From NCBI GenBank assembly GCA_905221605.1, contig CAJNDS010002284.1, forward strand, positions 218,175 through 282,174: a stretch of DNA of 64,000 bases. The letters are read 5' to 3'. The stretch's first letter is position 1, and every line of letters starts with the position of its first letter. Made by a program: the position numbers and the translations under genes. Shown in pieces: positions 52,335 to 63,638 of the stretch. The stretch comes from Symbiodinium natans (taxonomy: Eukaryota; Sar; Dinophyceae; Suessiales; Symbiodiniaceae). The notes beneath the pieces were generated by a model, which did no database searches, had not been told where the DNA came from, and saw nothing but the letters and a program-made list of their open reading frames with translations.

Positions 52335-54873
52335 TGGCGTTTTTTTTTATATGCACGGCTGTGGTGGGGGGGATTCTTTGGGTGGGTGGGTGTTGGTCGA
52401 GAGAACGGCTGGACTGGACTGTTCACGCTCAGAAGTGCTGAACCCTAAACCCTAAACCCTAAACCCTAAAACCCTAAACCCCAAACCCCAAACCCTAAAC
52501 CCTAAACCCTAAACGCCAACCTAAACCCTAAACTCAGCTCCTGGGCTGGACGGAGGTCGCGGACGGCTCCGTCGGGACTGCACCAGGTGGCGAGACCTCA
52601 AATTAAAGGGCTGGGAGGTTCAGAGTTTAGGGTTTAGGGTTTGGGGTTTGGGGTTTGGGGTTTGGGGTTTGGGTTTTGGGGTTTGGGGTTTGGGGTTTGG
52701 GGTTGGCTTAGGGTTTAGGGTTTAGGGTTTAGGGTTTAGGGTTTAGGGTTTAGGGTTTAGGGTTTAGGGTTTAGGGTTTAGGGTTTAGGGTTTAGGGTTT
52801 AGGGTTTAGGGTTTAGGGTTTAGGGTTTAGGGTTTAGGGTTTAGGGTTTAGGGTCAGGGTTCAGGTGTTAGGTGTTAGGGTGTTAGGGTGTTAGGGTGTT
52901 AGGGTGTTTGGGTGTTAGGGTGTTAGGGTGTTAGGGTGTAGGGTTTAGGGGTTAGGGTTTTGGCTTTTGGGCTGCTTAGGGTTTCGGGGCTTGCAAAGGG
53001 TGCAGGGTTTAGGGGCTATACCACCAAGCTCCAAGACTCCCCCGACTGTTCTTGCAAACACCCCCAAGAAAGAAACTGAACTGAATTCAACAAGCCACCC
53101 TAAACCTTGCACTCTTAACTCCCACGCCGCAGCGGTCTAGAAGACCCTAAACCCTAAACCCTAAGCCCTAAACCCTAAACCCTAAAACCCTAAACCCTAC
53201 ACCCTGAACCCTACACCCTAAACCCTAGACCCGAAACCCTAAACCCGAAACCCTAAACCCTAAACCCTAAACCCTGAACCCTAAACCCTAAACCCTATTC
53301 GAGGTGGCATTTGTCGGGAGTCTTAGGTTCGAGGGGTGTACGAAAAAGGGCTCAGGGCGAAGGATTCTATGGGGTGCTGAATGGGCCCAGAACCAAGGTT
53401 ACCCTCTTCTGGGCTTCGACCTTGATTAGGGTCCACACCCTCAACGTTTGCCCACACTTTTGGTGAATGAAAAGAAGGGTTTAGGGTTGAGCTGTTTAGG
53501 GTTTAGGGTAGAGGAGGCAATTTAGCAACACGCAACTTCGCAGGTGCGAACTTGATTCCTGGCATGCGCACAGAAGCGGCCTTGGAAAGGATGCGCTTAG
53601 TACCAAGTACACAGTAAACACTCCAAAATGTGCAAAAACACCAGGCCAGTTGCTCGAGAAACGAAGAAGAATGACACTCCAATCTGAATCCAGTCTTTTG
53701 GCGGACATCGAAAAAAGCAACGCGCTGCGTGCAAGAAGATGCGGGCAAACGTTGGGGGCGGACGCCAGATTTCGGCATTGGGGTTTAAGGGGGCTGAGGA
53801 TTTGGGGGTTGGACGTTCAGGTCCTAAACCCTAAACCCTAAACCCTAAACCTCAAACCTTAAAACCCTAAACCCGAAACCCTGAAAGCCCCAAACAGGGG
53901 ATGTAGGAGCACCCCCCGGCAAACCACGAAAAAAGCAATCGGGCCTCGGTGTGCCATGTCTGTTTCGTCTGCGACGTCTTCTTGGTTTCCGCCTCGGGCC
54001 GAGTGGATGTCGAACCCTGGAACGACCCTATTATGCTGGAACCCCCAACCCTTCACCCTAAAACTCCTAGAACCCTAGAACCCCTAGAACTCCTAGAACC
54101 CTAGAACCCCTAGAATCTAGAAACCTAGAACTGTATTCGGGCTGGCGACGCGACGGAGCAGGATCCCAAGCCCCCCCCCCCCCCCGTTTAGGGTTTAGGG
54201 TTTCGGGTTTAAGGTTTAGGGTTAGGGGTTACCGCCGCCACACAAAAAGTCCAGGGTTTAGGATTTGGGGTTCTTAGGCTTTGGGCTCAGGCTTTGGGGG
54301 GGCGTAGCCCCACGAACCTACTCCCCCTTTTTCTTTTTTTGGCGGGGGGGCGGGGGGTGGGGGGGGTGGATTTGTTGTTGCATGTGTGGGTTTTACAAGC
54401 AGAACTTCAGAAGGACTATCAACAGAGAACATGAGAACATTGGCATTTCTTTAAGTCCTGTCTGAAGCCGAGGAAGGAAAGACCGGTCAGACGCCCTCAC
54501 GGCCCTAAACAAAACCCTTTTGGGGCGTAGGGCTGCAATGGTGCAGGGTCCCATATGTCAAGCTTAGGGAAGCTGTGTACAGCTACCCTTTAAACCCGGA
54601 AAAAAACCCTTCCAACCCTTAAAGCCCTCTTAACCCTTAAAGCCCTTAAAACCCTTGATTCAAACCTAAGTCCCGTAACCCTTGCACCCCCTACCCTCGA
54701 CCCCCCAATAAAGCCACCCCAAGAAACCCTCTAAAAAGCCCGGATGCAAATTCAAATGAAGCCCTATATAGTGAGATTCGAACGAACACCTGCTGGAGCA
54801 CTGTTGAAACCTAATGAAAACCAAAATGAAACCACTAGTGAAGGCCTGGTGAACCCGCATGAAAACCCATATA

Positions 54874-54995
54874 TAGGGGATAGGAGTAGGGGGACCCTTG
54901 GGATAGAGACCCTCTGAATTAGGTCCCTGTTTAAGAGAGCCAGAAGAGGGTTCAGAAGGGTTCCCCTGTAAAGGGCTCCCCTTATCCTACCTAGG
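54874..54995 (+). mobile_element. Foldback element FB2, best copy
   Basis: Starts 'tagggg', 'ataggagtagggggaccc' and ends 'gggctccccttatcctacct'. The two ends pair imperfectly over about 40 bases (TAGGA..AGGGG..CCCTT..CCCTTCTGAA). It shares its centre with the 37.3-kb and 1.4-kb copies. Flanking 'atat' on both sides may be a short target duplication. Non-autonomous element is an inference. Confidence 0.7.
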
Positions 54996-55552
54996 AATAT
55001 AAACTTCACAAAGCCGTCATGAAACCGAAAAGCCAGCCCCTCGAATGGAACCCCTCGCGAGCCTCGCGTGAAACTCCTCACTCAACCCTAAACCCTAAAC
55101 CCTAAACCCTAAACCCTAAACCCTAAACCCTAAACCCTAAACCCTAAACCCTAAACCCTAAACCCTAAACCCTAAACCCTAAACCCTAAACCCTAAACCC
55201 TAAACCCTAAACCCTAAACCCTACACCGAGCCCCCGGCCGACTTGCGAGACCCCTGCGAGGACGAGGAGAGGCCGGAGTCCGAGTCGCCATCTGCGCTGG
55301 CGCTCGGCCTGGCCCTTGGGGTTTAGGGTTTAAGGTTTTTAGGGTTTCTAGGGTGTTTAGGGTTTTTAGGTTTTTTGGGGTTTTTAGGGTTTTTAGGGTT
55401 TCTAGGGTTTTTAGGGTTTTTCAGGGTTTCTAGGGGTTTTAGGGCTTTTAGGGTGTTCAGGGTTTTAGGGTTTTTAGGGCTTTAGGGTTTTTAGGATTTA
55501 TAGGGTTTATAGGGTTTATAGAGTTTATAGGGTTTATAGGGTTTAGGGTTTA

Positions 55553-55637
55553 TTGAAATTATTCAGGGTTTAGGCCCGGGGAAAGTTTCGAGGAAAGTTT
55601 CGAGGAGTTTCTGCTTTGAACTTTTGAATAATTTCAA
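55553..55637. repeat. 13-bp perfect inverted repeat
   Basis: TTGAAATTATTCA (55,553-55,565) and TGAATAATTTCAA (55,625-55,637) enclose a tandem duplication of 'aaagtttcgagg'. It abuts the right end of a telomere-like array. Confidence 0.85.
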
Positions 55638-56500
55638 GCTACAGGGGCTTGAGGGTTTAGGGTTTGGGGGTTTAAGGCTTAGGGTTTACGGCTTAGGGCT
55701 GGAAGCGCTTGAGGCTGCCGCTTCGGGTGTTAGTCTTGCTCAGGGCCCCCTAAGTCCTCTAAGTAGGTGATAAGTAGACTTATGACGGGGGGTATAAGTA
55801 GCCAGTATAGTGCCCTGCAGCCTAATCTTCGAGGGGTTTGGCAGAGCGCAGGGTTGCGTCTTTTAGCGCCTAAGCCCAGCTCTTGTGGCCCCTTCGGGAG
55901 CTACATGGTCTGGTCTGAAGCGCTTCAAGATCATGCGTGGGTCATGCGTGGGTGGACTACAACTACAGCTCAAGGTTCAAGTTTCGGGGCTTTGCGTGCC
56001 GAAGCCCCCCTAAACCCTAAACCCTAAATCCTAAACCCTGAACCCTGAACCCTAAACCCTAAACCCTGTTGCGCCCAAAACCTAAAACCCTGGTCAACCC
56101 AAGCCCCCCCCCCTGTAATACGCTCCAAGTTCCCAGAACTAGTCAGGAAAAGGCGGGGAGGGGGCGGGGGGGGGGGGAGGGGTTCAAGTTCAGGAGGGTT
56201 TCAGGGCTTTGGGGGTTGTAGGGTGTTTTGGGGGTAGGGGTTAGAGGTCGTAAGGTTCAGGGGTTGTCGGGGGTTTTAGGGTTTCCCCCCCCTTCCGTCG
56301 GGGCGCATCGAAGAACTCCCAGGAGGAGCAGGGGCAGGGACCTCCAGGGCGAACCCCGAGGTTCGTTTTAAGGGTTGTTTAGGGTTTAGGGTTTAGGGTT
56401 TAGGGTTTAGGGTTTAGGGTTTAGGGTTTAGGGTTTAGGGTTTAGGGTTTAGGGTTTAGGGTTTAGGGTGCAGTATGAAGGATGAAGGGTTTTGTTTGCG

Positions 56501-57825
56501 GGTTTAGGGTTTAGGGTGCGGGATGGAGGGTTTTGAGGATTCAGGGTTTAGGGTTTTGAGGGTTTAGGCTTTAGGGTTAAGGGTTTTGAGGGTTTTATCC
56601 GCCGAGGCCTCGGGCCGAAGGTGTATAGGTTGTGAGAACAGGCACCCCCCTCCAAATCCTCCCCCCAAGCGGAGACAGGCTGAAGGTTGAGGGTTTAGGT
56701 TTGAGGCTTTTTGAGGTTTAACATGCAAAGCTCATCTGCATCTCGCAAATCCTCCTGCTTAAGATCACATCAGGTCCCTGGTACGAGTCCCCTGACTCTT
56801 CTTCCTCAGGTCTACTCTTCACTCTTCAATTCCTCTTTCGAACACTCCGGCAAACCCCCCCCCCCCCCAAAAAAAAACAAGAAAAAACCCCCCAAGGCCC
56901 CCCCCCCCCCCCCCCCCGCCCCAACAACAACAAGGAATCTCCGCTGCTGGCGCCTGCATCCGGGTACGCCGTTCGGCGGCCGGAGCCGGTCCCGGTTGGG
57001 GGGGGGGAAGGGGGGTGAGACGCAGGGGGCTGCCGGGGGGGGGGGGTTTTGGCGGCTCCGGGGCGATTTTTGTGAGGCTCCTGTTTGTTTAGGGTTGCCG
57101 CAGGGCTCTAGAAGCGTTTTTTTTGTTGTGTGGTATTGGTATTGCTATTGAGGTTGGCTCGAGTGCTTGTTGTGGCTTGTGCCTCCTCGGAAGTTTTTCA
57201 GCTTCCGTGTGTTGGGTGTTTTTGTGGGTGTGCTTTTGCTTCCGACCCCAGGCCGGGGGGGGACCCGAAAGGAACCCTTAAGCCCCAAACCGAAACAAGC
57301 TCTCGGAGTCCTTCTCTGCCCTCGGGGGCCCCCCCCGAGCTTTCCACTACTGTGGGGGCGCACAGCTTGAGAGAGAGGCGGCGAAAGCAGCGCAAGTGGA
57401 TGCTGGAGGGCTCACTTCAGCTAAACCCCAACAAAGCCTGAGCACGAAACGCCTGTAAGTCCCATAGCCAAGAAGGCCTCGGGGAGCCTTCTGACTTTCA
57501 TGGGGCCCTTGGCCCTAAACCCCTTTAAACCCCGTACAAATCCTAAAAACCCTCAACCCTGAACCCTCCACCCTCAACCTCGTAAGGGACTTGATGGGAC
57601 TAAAGTGATCTCTGTAGGATTTGTGTGGGGTTTGTGGGGTTCATAGGGGTTCAGCTACCCCTGAGCTTGCACAAAAATGGAAGGTGCAAGGTTCAGAGCC
57701 GTAATCTGCAACCAAACTGCCCAACAGATCACGGATCCATGGGGGGCGGGGTGGGTTGGGGGGGAGAGGGTGTAGAATGCGTGAATGTATGTGTGTGTAT
57801 CCACCTAAGTAGATACAAAATGAAG
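56501..57825. other. Low-complexity island with weak plus-strand frames
   Basis: C runs at 56,857-56,868 and 56,900-56,918 and G runs at 56,997-57,008 and 57,035-57,048. Plus-strand frames near 57,340-57,440 (SLRERRRKQRKWMLEGSLQL) are possible exons but two frames look equally plausible. Confidence 0.35.
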
Positions 57826-58003
57826 CATATATAATACATATATATATATATGTATTATATTATATTATATTATATTATGTGATATTATATTATATTATAT
57901 TATACTATATTATAATATATTATATTATATATTATATATTATATATTATATATTATATATTATATATTATATATTATATATTATATTTTATATTATATAT
58001 ATA
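57826..58003. repeat. AT-only island
   Basis: About 178 bases almost free of G and C: (AT)n, then 'tatat' pentamer and 'tatattata' nonamer units. Unique in this GC-rich window. Confidence 0.9.
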
Positions 58004-58340
58004 TGGCTCGCACTTGAGGTTCCTCGTTGCGCATCGCACGTGTCGCACATCTTCCGAGGCCGAACTGTCGGATCGACGCGAGCACGAGGGTTTCCGAACA
58101 ATCGGGTTTCGTGTTCAGAGTTTCCGACAAGTGTTGGGCCCTCTCTTGGGGTACAGGAGGGACCATTCTACTCTAATGGAGTAGAAGCTCCGGTATCTGA
58201 GGACTGACATTGCTTTTGCTTCTATCATTCTGGATGCATCCTGCCCAAGTCTGTGCACCAAGAACATGCACAAACTGCACTGTGGCGGCCCCCTGGTGTT
58301 GCGCTGACGCAGGGAGCGACATCCTCTTGGTGCTTGAAGT

Positions 58341-58769
58341 TCACACTCGCTTTCCCGCCTTCCTTCCAGAAGATTCCTCGGAGTGGCGGCGTTGGCGCAA
58401 AAAAGCCCTGGCTTCTGTTAGGACCCCCGTGACTTGCCCTATAGAAGGCCCCTGGACAATGTGTGTGAGAGGCTTCTCAGCGCTCTCACAGGTCTCTTGA
58501 GCCCGCCAGGGGATCATCAGGGGCCTTGGGGTCAGCAGGGGCAAGGGGTCACCGGGAGAGCTCAACAGAAGCCGGGAGCACGAACTTCCGCTCCTTTCCA
58601 GGTTTGGGGGGTCATTGCCTTCAGGGTGCGATCTTGATCCAGCCTTCACTTTTGTCTCCAGCTGCAGCTTTGCTAAGTGCTTCTCGCGTCGCGGTATGCA
58701 AATAAAGAACGACAAATTAATTTTGCGCGCGCAAAAAGCGGCAGCGGATACAGATCCGATTCTGTGCAC
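58341..58769 (-). CDS. Hypothetical ORF, 142 codons
   Basis: ATG-initiated minus-strand frame, uninterrupted for 142 codons, with charged stretches EKHLAKLQLETKVKAGSRSH and QVTGVLTEARAFLRQRRHSE. It lies in the largest non-repetitive island of the right half. A plus-strand frame over 58,210-58,500 (starting at a non-ATG codon) overlaps and is less convincing. No family recognised. Confidence 0.3.
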   Translation of the reverse strand: MHRIGSVSAAAFCARKINLSFFICIPRREKHLAKLQLETKVKAGSRSHPEGNDPPNLERSGSSCSRLLLSSPGDPLPLLTPRPLMIPWRAQETCESAEKPLTHIVQGPSIGQVTGVLTEARAFLRQRRHSEESSGRKAGKRV

Positions 58770-59076
58770 ATGTTCCTGCTCAGCTAGTTTACAGAGCAGA
58801 CTGAATTACCATCGTTCATGCGGCTCACTCCGGATGATGGCAGCCCCCCCCACAGGGCTCAAGACAGAAGGCGTCCTGACATGTGAAGGCCAGAAAAGCC
58901 CAAAGCCCCCACCTTCCGCTCCTGAAGACCTGAAACCCTATAGCTCCACACCGGGCTTAAAGCCTCAGACACGAACACCCTCAAACCCTAACGCCTCGGG
59001 TCACAGGGGCTGCCAGTGAACCTCAGTGCCCTCGGTACTTGCACGGGAACTGACAGCTAAACCGCAAATGCCCTCG

Positions 59077-59108
<32 letters not shown>

Positions 59109-60300
59109 CCCCGCAAAAAAAAAAACACTAAATTGCAAGCCCACACCTTGCCGGAGCGAAAGCGAGCTCCTAGCCCTGAACCCAAAACCCTAAACCCTGA
59201 ACCCGAGACCCTAAACCGAACTGAAACAACTCCTAAACCTCTGAAAGAACTGAAACAACTGAAACAAAGCCGTGAGCTTCGCACATCCAAGCCGGAGCCC
59301 TCAGCCGCCCAGGGCTTAGGATTTAGGGTTTAGGGTTTCGGGTTTCGGGTTTAGGGTTTCGGGTTCTGGGGTTTCGGGTTTCGGGTTTCGGGTTTCTCAG
59401 GCCCACCAGCACACCTCCGGCAATCTCGCGGACCGGCGTGGCAAAGGGGAACTGCCCTGAGTCTGTTCCAGGGAACGCTTGCTGGAGTTTGGGTTATGGG
59501 GTTTAGGGTCTGGGGTTGGGGGCGGGCTAGTCCACCCTGAGAAGCGGTGCAGCCCCTCGTGAGGCACGGGGCTTGGGGGATTCAGGGCCTAAGTTGAGAG
59601 CTTCAGGGTCTTGAAGAATCTCAACACTCTGCTCAGCAGCTCCACCACCCCTGAACCCATGGGGGAGGACAAGAAGGCTCGAGCCCAAGCGCCCTAAACT
59701 CAAAACCCCACAGCGCAGAACTCTCCCTATGAAAAGCCCAAGCTGCGCCAACTCGCAAAACCCCAAAACCCAAAACCCCTCCCAGGTAGAGTAGGAGGGG
59801 GGAGGGGGGGGAGGGACCCTAAACCCTCAACCCTCAACCCTAAACCCTAAACCCTAAACCCTAAACCCACAACCCTACGCCAGGTACCCTTTTGGTGGGC
59901 GGAGGGGGCGGGAGCCTCTAGGAACTCTGGGGCCCAGGACTTAGCATCCGAGAGGATGTTCTTTCTTCTTGCACCATCCCGGCCTTCTTCTTTTGCCTCC
60001 TGGACTGCTGGGGTTTAGGGTTTAGGGTTTAGGGGTTTAGGGGTTTAGGGGCTTAGGGGTGTAGGGGTTTAGGGGTTTAGGGGTTTAGGGGCTTAGGGGT
60101 TTTGGGGTTTAGGGGCTTAGGGGTCTAGGGGTTTAGGGGTTTAGGGGCTTAGGGGTTTAGGGGCTTAGGGGTTTAGGGGTCTAGGGGTTTAGGGGTTTAG
60201 GGGCTTAGGGTTTAGGGGTTTAGGGGTTTAGGGGTTTAGGGGTTTAGGGGTTTAGGGGTTTAGGGGTTTAGGGTTAAGGCAGTGTGCCTAGCTTGGTGGG
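58770..60300. other. Repeats with no supported gene
   Basis: Contains a poly-C run (59,077-59,107), TTTCGGG units (59,325-59,395), a CCCTAAA array (59,820-59,870) and the TTTAGGGG/TTAGGGGC octamer array 60,008-60,275. Confidence 0.6.
60008..60275 (+). repeat. TTTAGGGG octamer array, second locus
   Basis: About 30 octamers, mostly TTTAGGGG, with regularly recurring CTTAGGGG and TCTAGGGG. Same unit length as 30,464-30,775, unlike the heptamer arrays elsewhere. Confidence 0.9.
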
Positions 60301-60955
60301 GGAGGGAGGTGTGGTGAAGATCGGCATACAACTGAGCGGAGTGTATACCAATGTACAGGTAGACCTGCATCTACTTTGAAGATACACGTATGCATTATTT
60401 TTACATGTGCACACACAACGCGCAGGCAATCACACAAGCAATCACCACGGTATCACGCCCATAAATCACGCAAGCACGCACGCACGGGAACTAGGAGGGT
60501 TCAAGGTCTTCTTGAAAACCCCCCTGAAGGCCGAATCCCTACTTCGACCCTAAACCTCAGGCCTGAAACCTGTACAGCCCTAAAACCTTCAACCTGTACA
60601 AAGCGTTCAGTGCATAAACCATTGAGCCCATGAACCCTACAACTATACTCCCCTTAGAACCTTTAATTTTTTAAAATATCCTCTAGACAAGCCCCTAAAT
60701 CCCAATGTGTCGGAGCGTGTGCTGTTTGGCCTTCTTTCACGCCTCGGCAGGGGCCGCCTCTGCAGCCTGGCGCGGGCGCTGCACGAAGTGAACCAACCCA
60801 AAAAGGGTTGAGAGTTTAAGGGCTTAGAGCTTAGAGTTTAGGGCCTTTAGGGTTTAGAGCTTGTAGGGTGTAGGTCCATGATTGAAAACTCGTTGGAGTA
60901 CCTAAAGTCTCAGGGCTCCTAAAGCTTCAAACTCCATACAGTAAAAGGCACCTCA

Positions 60956-61110
60956 TCACCAAAGCTCGCTATGAGCAGAACATAGCAGGACCCTCGCATC
61001 CTTCGACAAACCCTGGCACCTCTCCCATTTTTGCTGACGCCGGTCATCGAACTTGCTGATCCAACTTGCCGCGCCTTGATGGAGTTTGTCCATCTGGCTG
61101 CTGTGGTATG
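60956..61110 (-). CDS. Exon-like fragment, unrecognised
   Basis: Minus frame QMDKLHQGAASWISKFDDRR continuing QQKWERCQGLSKDARVLLCS and AHSELW before a stop. Composition is coding-like; splice sites not resolved. The neighbourhood (61,110-61,460) has open frames on both strands with no preference. Confidence 0.3.
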
Positions 61111-61804
61111 GGCACTGTCGATGCGGGGTTTCCGAAAACGCTGACCTCCACTCTAACAGCAAAAGCAATACAACATCTCTTTGAGAACCCTGCAAAAGAA
61201 AACGAGAGAAATAGAGAACTCGGGAACGAGGTAGGCGGGATTACGTTGGGACCCTGCGTCCCGAACTCTCCCTGCCCCAAGACCCCGCGAGGCCGGTGTT
61301 TTTGGGAACCTCCTCAGAATTGCACAGCAGGCCTCGGAAGGCCAGTGCATGGGGGCCTCGCCTCCGAAATGCACAGAACTCTTCCGTAGAACCTGCCGCC
61401 TGGCGGCTTCGCCACCCCAGGTCCACAGGGGACAAAACTGAACTGAGACCCAGAGCATCTTAAGTACCCAGAGAGCCCAAAAAAAAAAACCCTGAATTAA
61501 GGAATATACCTCAAACGATCCCTTTGTATGACTTAAGGTCGACTCCGAAATTAAGAGATACTATGGGCTCTTTGACTACCTCAATTGGCTCTGGGGATGA
61601 CCTGATGACTACGTCATCAAGGGGCGCGCGAGCTTGCAACAGCGCTTGGAGGTGCGGGCCCCATATTTCAGCCCCTTAAGTACCCCAATTCAGGGCTATG
61701 GTTGGGTGATAAGCCCTCGACCCTAGACCCTAAACCCTAAACCCTAAACCCTACACCCTACACCCTACACCTAGCTAGAATTTTTGTGATAACTGGGTTA
61801 CCAC

Positions 61805-62037
61805 ATGAACCTCCAAGCTGCTGCAGCAAGAGCCATCAGAGCAGCTGCGGAGCTCGCCGCGGAAGTGTCGGTGGTGAAGCCTTTCTTTTGGGATCAGGGT
61901 TCAGGGTTCAGGGTTCAGGGTTCAGGGTTCCGGGCTTAGGGTTTAGGGATCTGAGGGTTCATGATGAAGAGCTTGAGGGATCTGCTGAACCAGCATCCTT
62001 CAGCTGACCCTAACATGCCGCTGCTTCCAATGCACAG
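61805..62037 (+). CDS. Two plus-strand exons around a telomere-like intron
   Basis: First segment 61,805-about 61,890 reads MNLQAAAARAIRAAAELAAE then VSVVKPFFW; second segment about 61,961-62,036 reads MMKSLRDLLNQHPSADPNMP then LLPMHR and meets a GTATGA donor. Between them lie five TTCAGGG units and TTTAGGG (61,894-61,950). Amphipathic Ala-rich helix and leucine-rich helix are visible. Exact splice sites are not established. Confidence 0.35.
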
Positions 62038-62394
62038 GTATGAACCACAAGTACACCACATGTGCAAATTGTAGGTGCTCCGATGCTCCCCCCCCCCCCC
62101 CCCCCTTTTCCCGCCTCTTCCCCCCTCTTCAAGCCCTTGCGCCAAAGCTTGGGGAGGCTACATGTAAGGCTTAGGGTTGAGGGTTCAGGGTTTGGGTAGG
62201 GTTTAGGGTTTAGGGATTGGGGTTTAGGTTTTAGGGTTCAGCATCTCACGTCCAAGCATTTCACTAGTAGAGCTCCTTACTCCGGTGTCGCATATCGACC
62301 CACCCACCCATTGGATCCCATATCGTGATGAAAATATTTTACGTTTCGTTTTAGCCTGAAGACTTTAGGCTCAGGGAGGCCCAGAGCAAGCCAT

Positions 62395-62640
62395 AAGCCC
62401 TAAAACCAGCCCGGAAAAGGAAATAAACCCTAAACCCTAAAGCCAGCCCAGAGTAGGCCTTAATACCCTAAAGCCAGCGCAGAGTAAGCCCTAAACCCTA
62501 AAGCCAGCCCAGAGTAGGCTTAAATTCTAAGCAAAAGCAGGCCCACTAAACCTAGACCAGCGTAGCCCTAAGCCCTAAAGCCAGCCCAGAGTAGGCCCTA
62601 AACCCTAAAGCCAGCCCAGCGCCGAAACCCTAAAACCAGC
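62395..62640 (+). repeat. 29-bp composite minisatellite
   Basis: Units of the form CCCTAAAGCCAGCCCAGAGT plus 'aggc' and 'cctaaa', about seven imperfect copies. Each unit contains one telomere-like heptamer, so it is a hybrid of telomere-like and unrelated sequence. Confidence 0.8.
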
Positions 62641-62644
62641 CCAG

Positions 62645-62835
62645 ACTTTTGGTGGAAAACCCGGATTTTTTAGTGGAAAACCGGGAAGTTTTGGTGGAAA
62701 ACCGGGAAGTTTTGGTGGAAAACCGGCAAATGTTGGTGGAAAACCGGGAAGTTTTGGTGGAAAACCGGGAAGTTTTGGTGGAAAAAACCGGGAAGTTTTG
62801 GTGGAAAACCGAGAAATGTTGGCGGAAAACCGCGA
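62645..62835 (+). repeat. 21-bp minisatellite
   Basis: About nine copies of TTTTGGTGGAAAACCGGGAA plus G. Because the period is a multiple of three, frames stay open on both strands (LVENREV on plus, FSTKTSR on minus); neither is taken as a gene. Confidence 0.9.
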
Positions 62836-62839
62836 AGCC

Positions 62840-63560
62840 ATTAGCCATTAAATATACATAGGTTAGAGAGTGCTTAGGGTTTAGGGTTGAGGGTTGAGGA
62901 TTTAGGGTTTAGGGTTTAGGGTTTAGGGTTTAAGGTTTAGAGTTTAGGGTTTAGGGTTTAGGGTTTAGGGTTTAGGGGTTAGGGTTTAGCATAACGGCAA
63001 CTAAGAAACTAGGTTCCACCTGTTCCCTTAGGGTTGAGGGTTCAGGGTTCAGGGTTTAGGGTTTAGGGTTTGGGGTTTGGGGTTTGGGGTATAGTTCCCG
63101 ATCAAGAAAAATTTTTGACATACCAGCTGCAGGAAAACCAGAGAACCCAAAAACGTACGTGCATCAGCGAAGGGTACTGATTCCTGACACCCTCAACGGC
63201 CCTAAGCCCTAAACCCCTGCCAGCCCTAAACTCCAGAAACCCTAAACATCCCTAAACCACTCACCCTATAATCGACCCCTAAAACCACAACCCCCCAGAC
63301 CCTCAAGCCCTAACTCTATAAACCCTAAACCCCTGAACTCTATAAGCCCTAAACCCTAAACCGCCCTAAACACCTAACCCTATCAGCAACCCCGAAACCC
63401 AGAACCCCCTATACCCTGAACAGCACGAAGCCCTCAAGCTACTGCGCCCCAAAGAGCGGGATACATCCACGCCCGTCATGGCGCGCAGCACGTCCACAGC
63501 TGCTGCAGACGCCAAGTCACCATGGCTCTCGCAGGCTGGGGGGTTCCTTGACGACTGGCA
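62840..63560. other. Telomere-like arrays, no gene
   Basis: TTTAGGG arrays at 62,875-62,990 and 63,030-63,092, degenerate CCCTAAA at 63,185-63,370. Confidence 0.6.
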
Positions 63561-63638
63561 TTGGGATGTTCCCCCGTACACTAACAGTCCTCAATCGGGA
63601 TTATCACAAGGGGCACTGCCACCCCGATTAAGGACCGC
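63561..63638 (+). repeat. Inverted-repeat element M1, 3'-truncated copy
   Basis: Left terminus TTGGGATGTTCCCCC and 'ctaacagtcctcaatcggga' intact; the right arm stops at 'ccgattaaggacc'. Confidence 0.75.

Larger units (their letters stand above)
49001..52500. other. Telomere-like variants and unique islands, block 6
   Basis: 49,140-49,715 is a long degenerate field of CCCCTAAA and CCCCAAAA octamers. Others: 49,840-49,890, 50,215-50,300 (plus), 51,495-51,720 (CCCCAAAA then CCCCTAAA), 51,850-51,935 (plus), 52,440-52,520. 50,300-50,520 is G/T-rich sequence with the same heptamer flavour. Gene-like sequence is confined to the island at 50,930-51,300. Confidence 0.6.
52501..56500. other. Telomere-like arrays and unique islands, block 7
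   Basis: 52,620-52,855 is a long plus array (TTTGGGG then TTTAGGG), followed by GTTAGGGT units to 52,945. CCCTAAA arrays: 53,140-53,300, 53,825-53,885, 55,085-55,225 (long, perfect), 56,005-56,070. Plus: 54,186-54,225, 55,315-55,550 (TTTTTAGGG and TTTATAGGG variants), 56,375-56,470. A minus frame at 53,520-53,770 (TGFRLECHSSSFLEQLAWCF; VRMPGIKFAPAKLRVAKLP) is exon-like but unsupported. Confidence 0.55.

Noticed and set aside
62645-62835. Possible CRISPR array
   Set aside because: Units are contiguous 21-mers without unique spacers, and the genome is eukaryotic.
62605-62861. Frames with LVENREV or FSTKTSR repeats
   Set aside because: The 21-base minisatellite keeps frames open on both strands; no start, splice or flanking coding sequence supports either.
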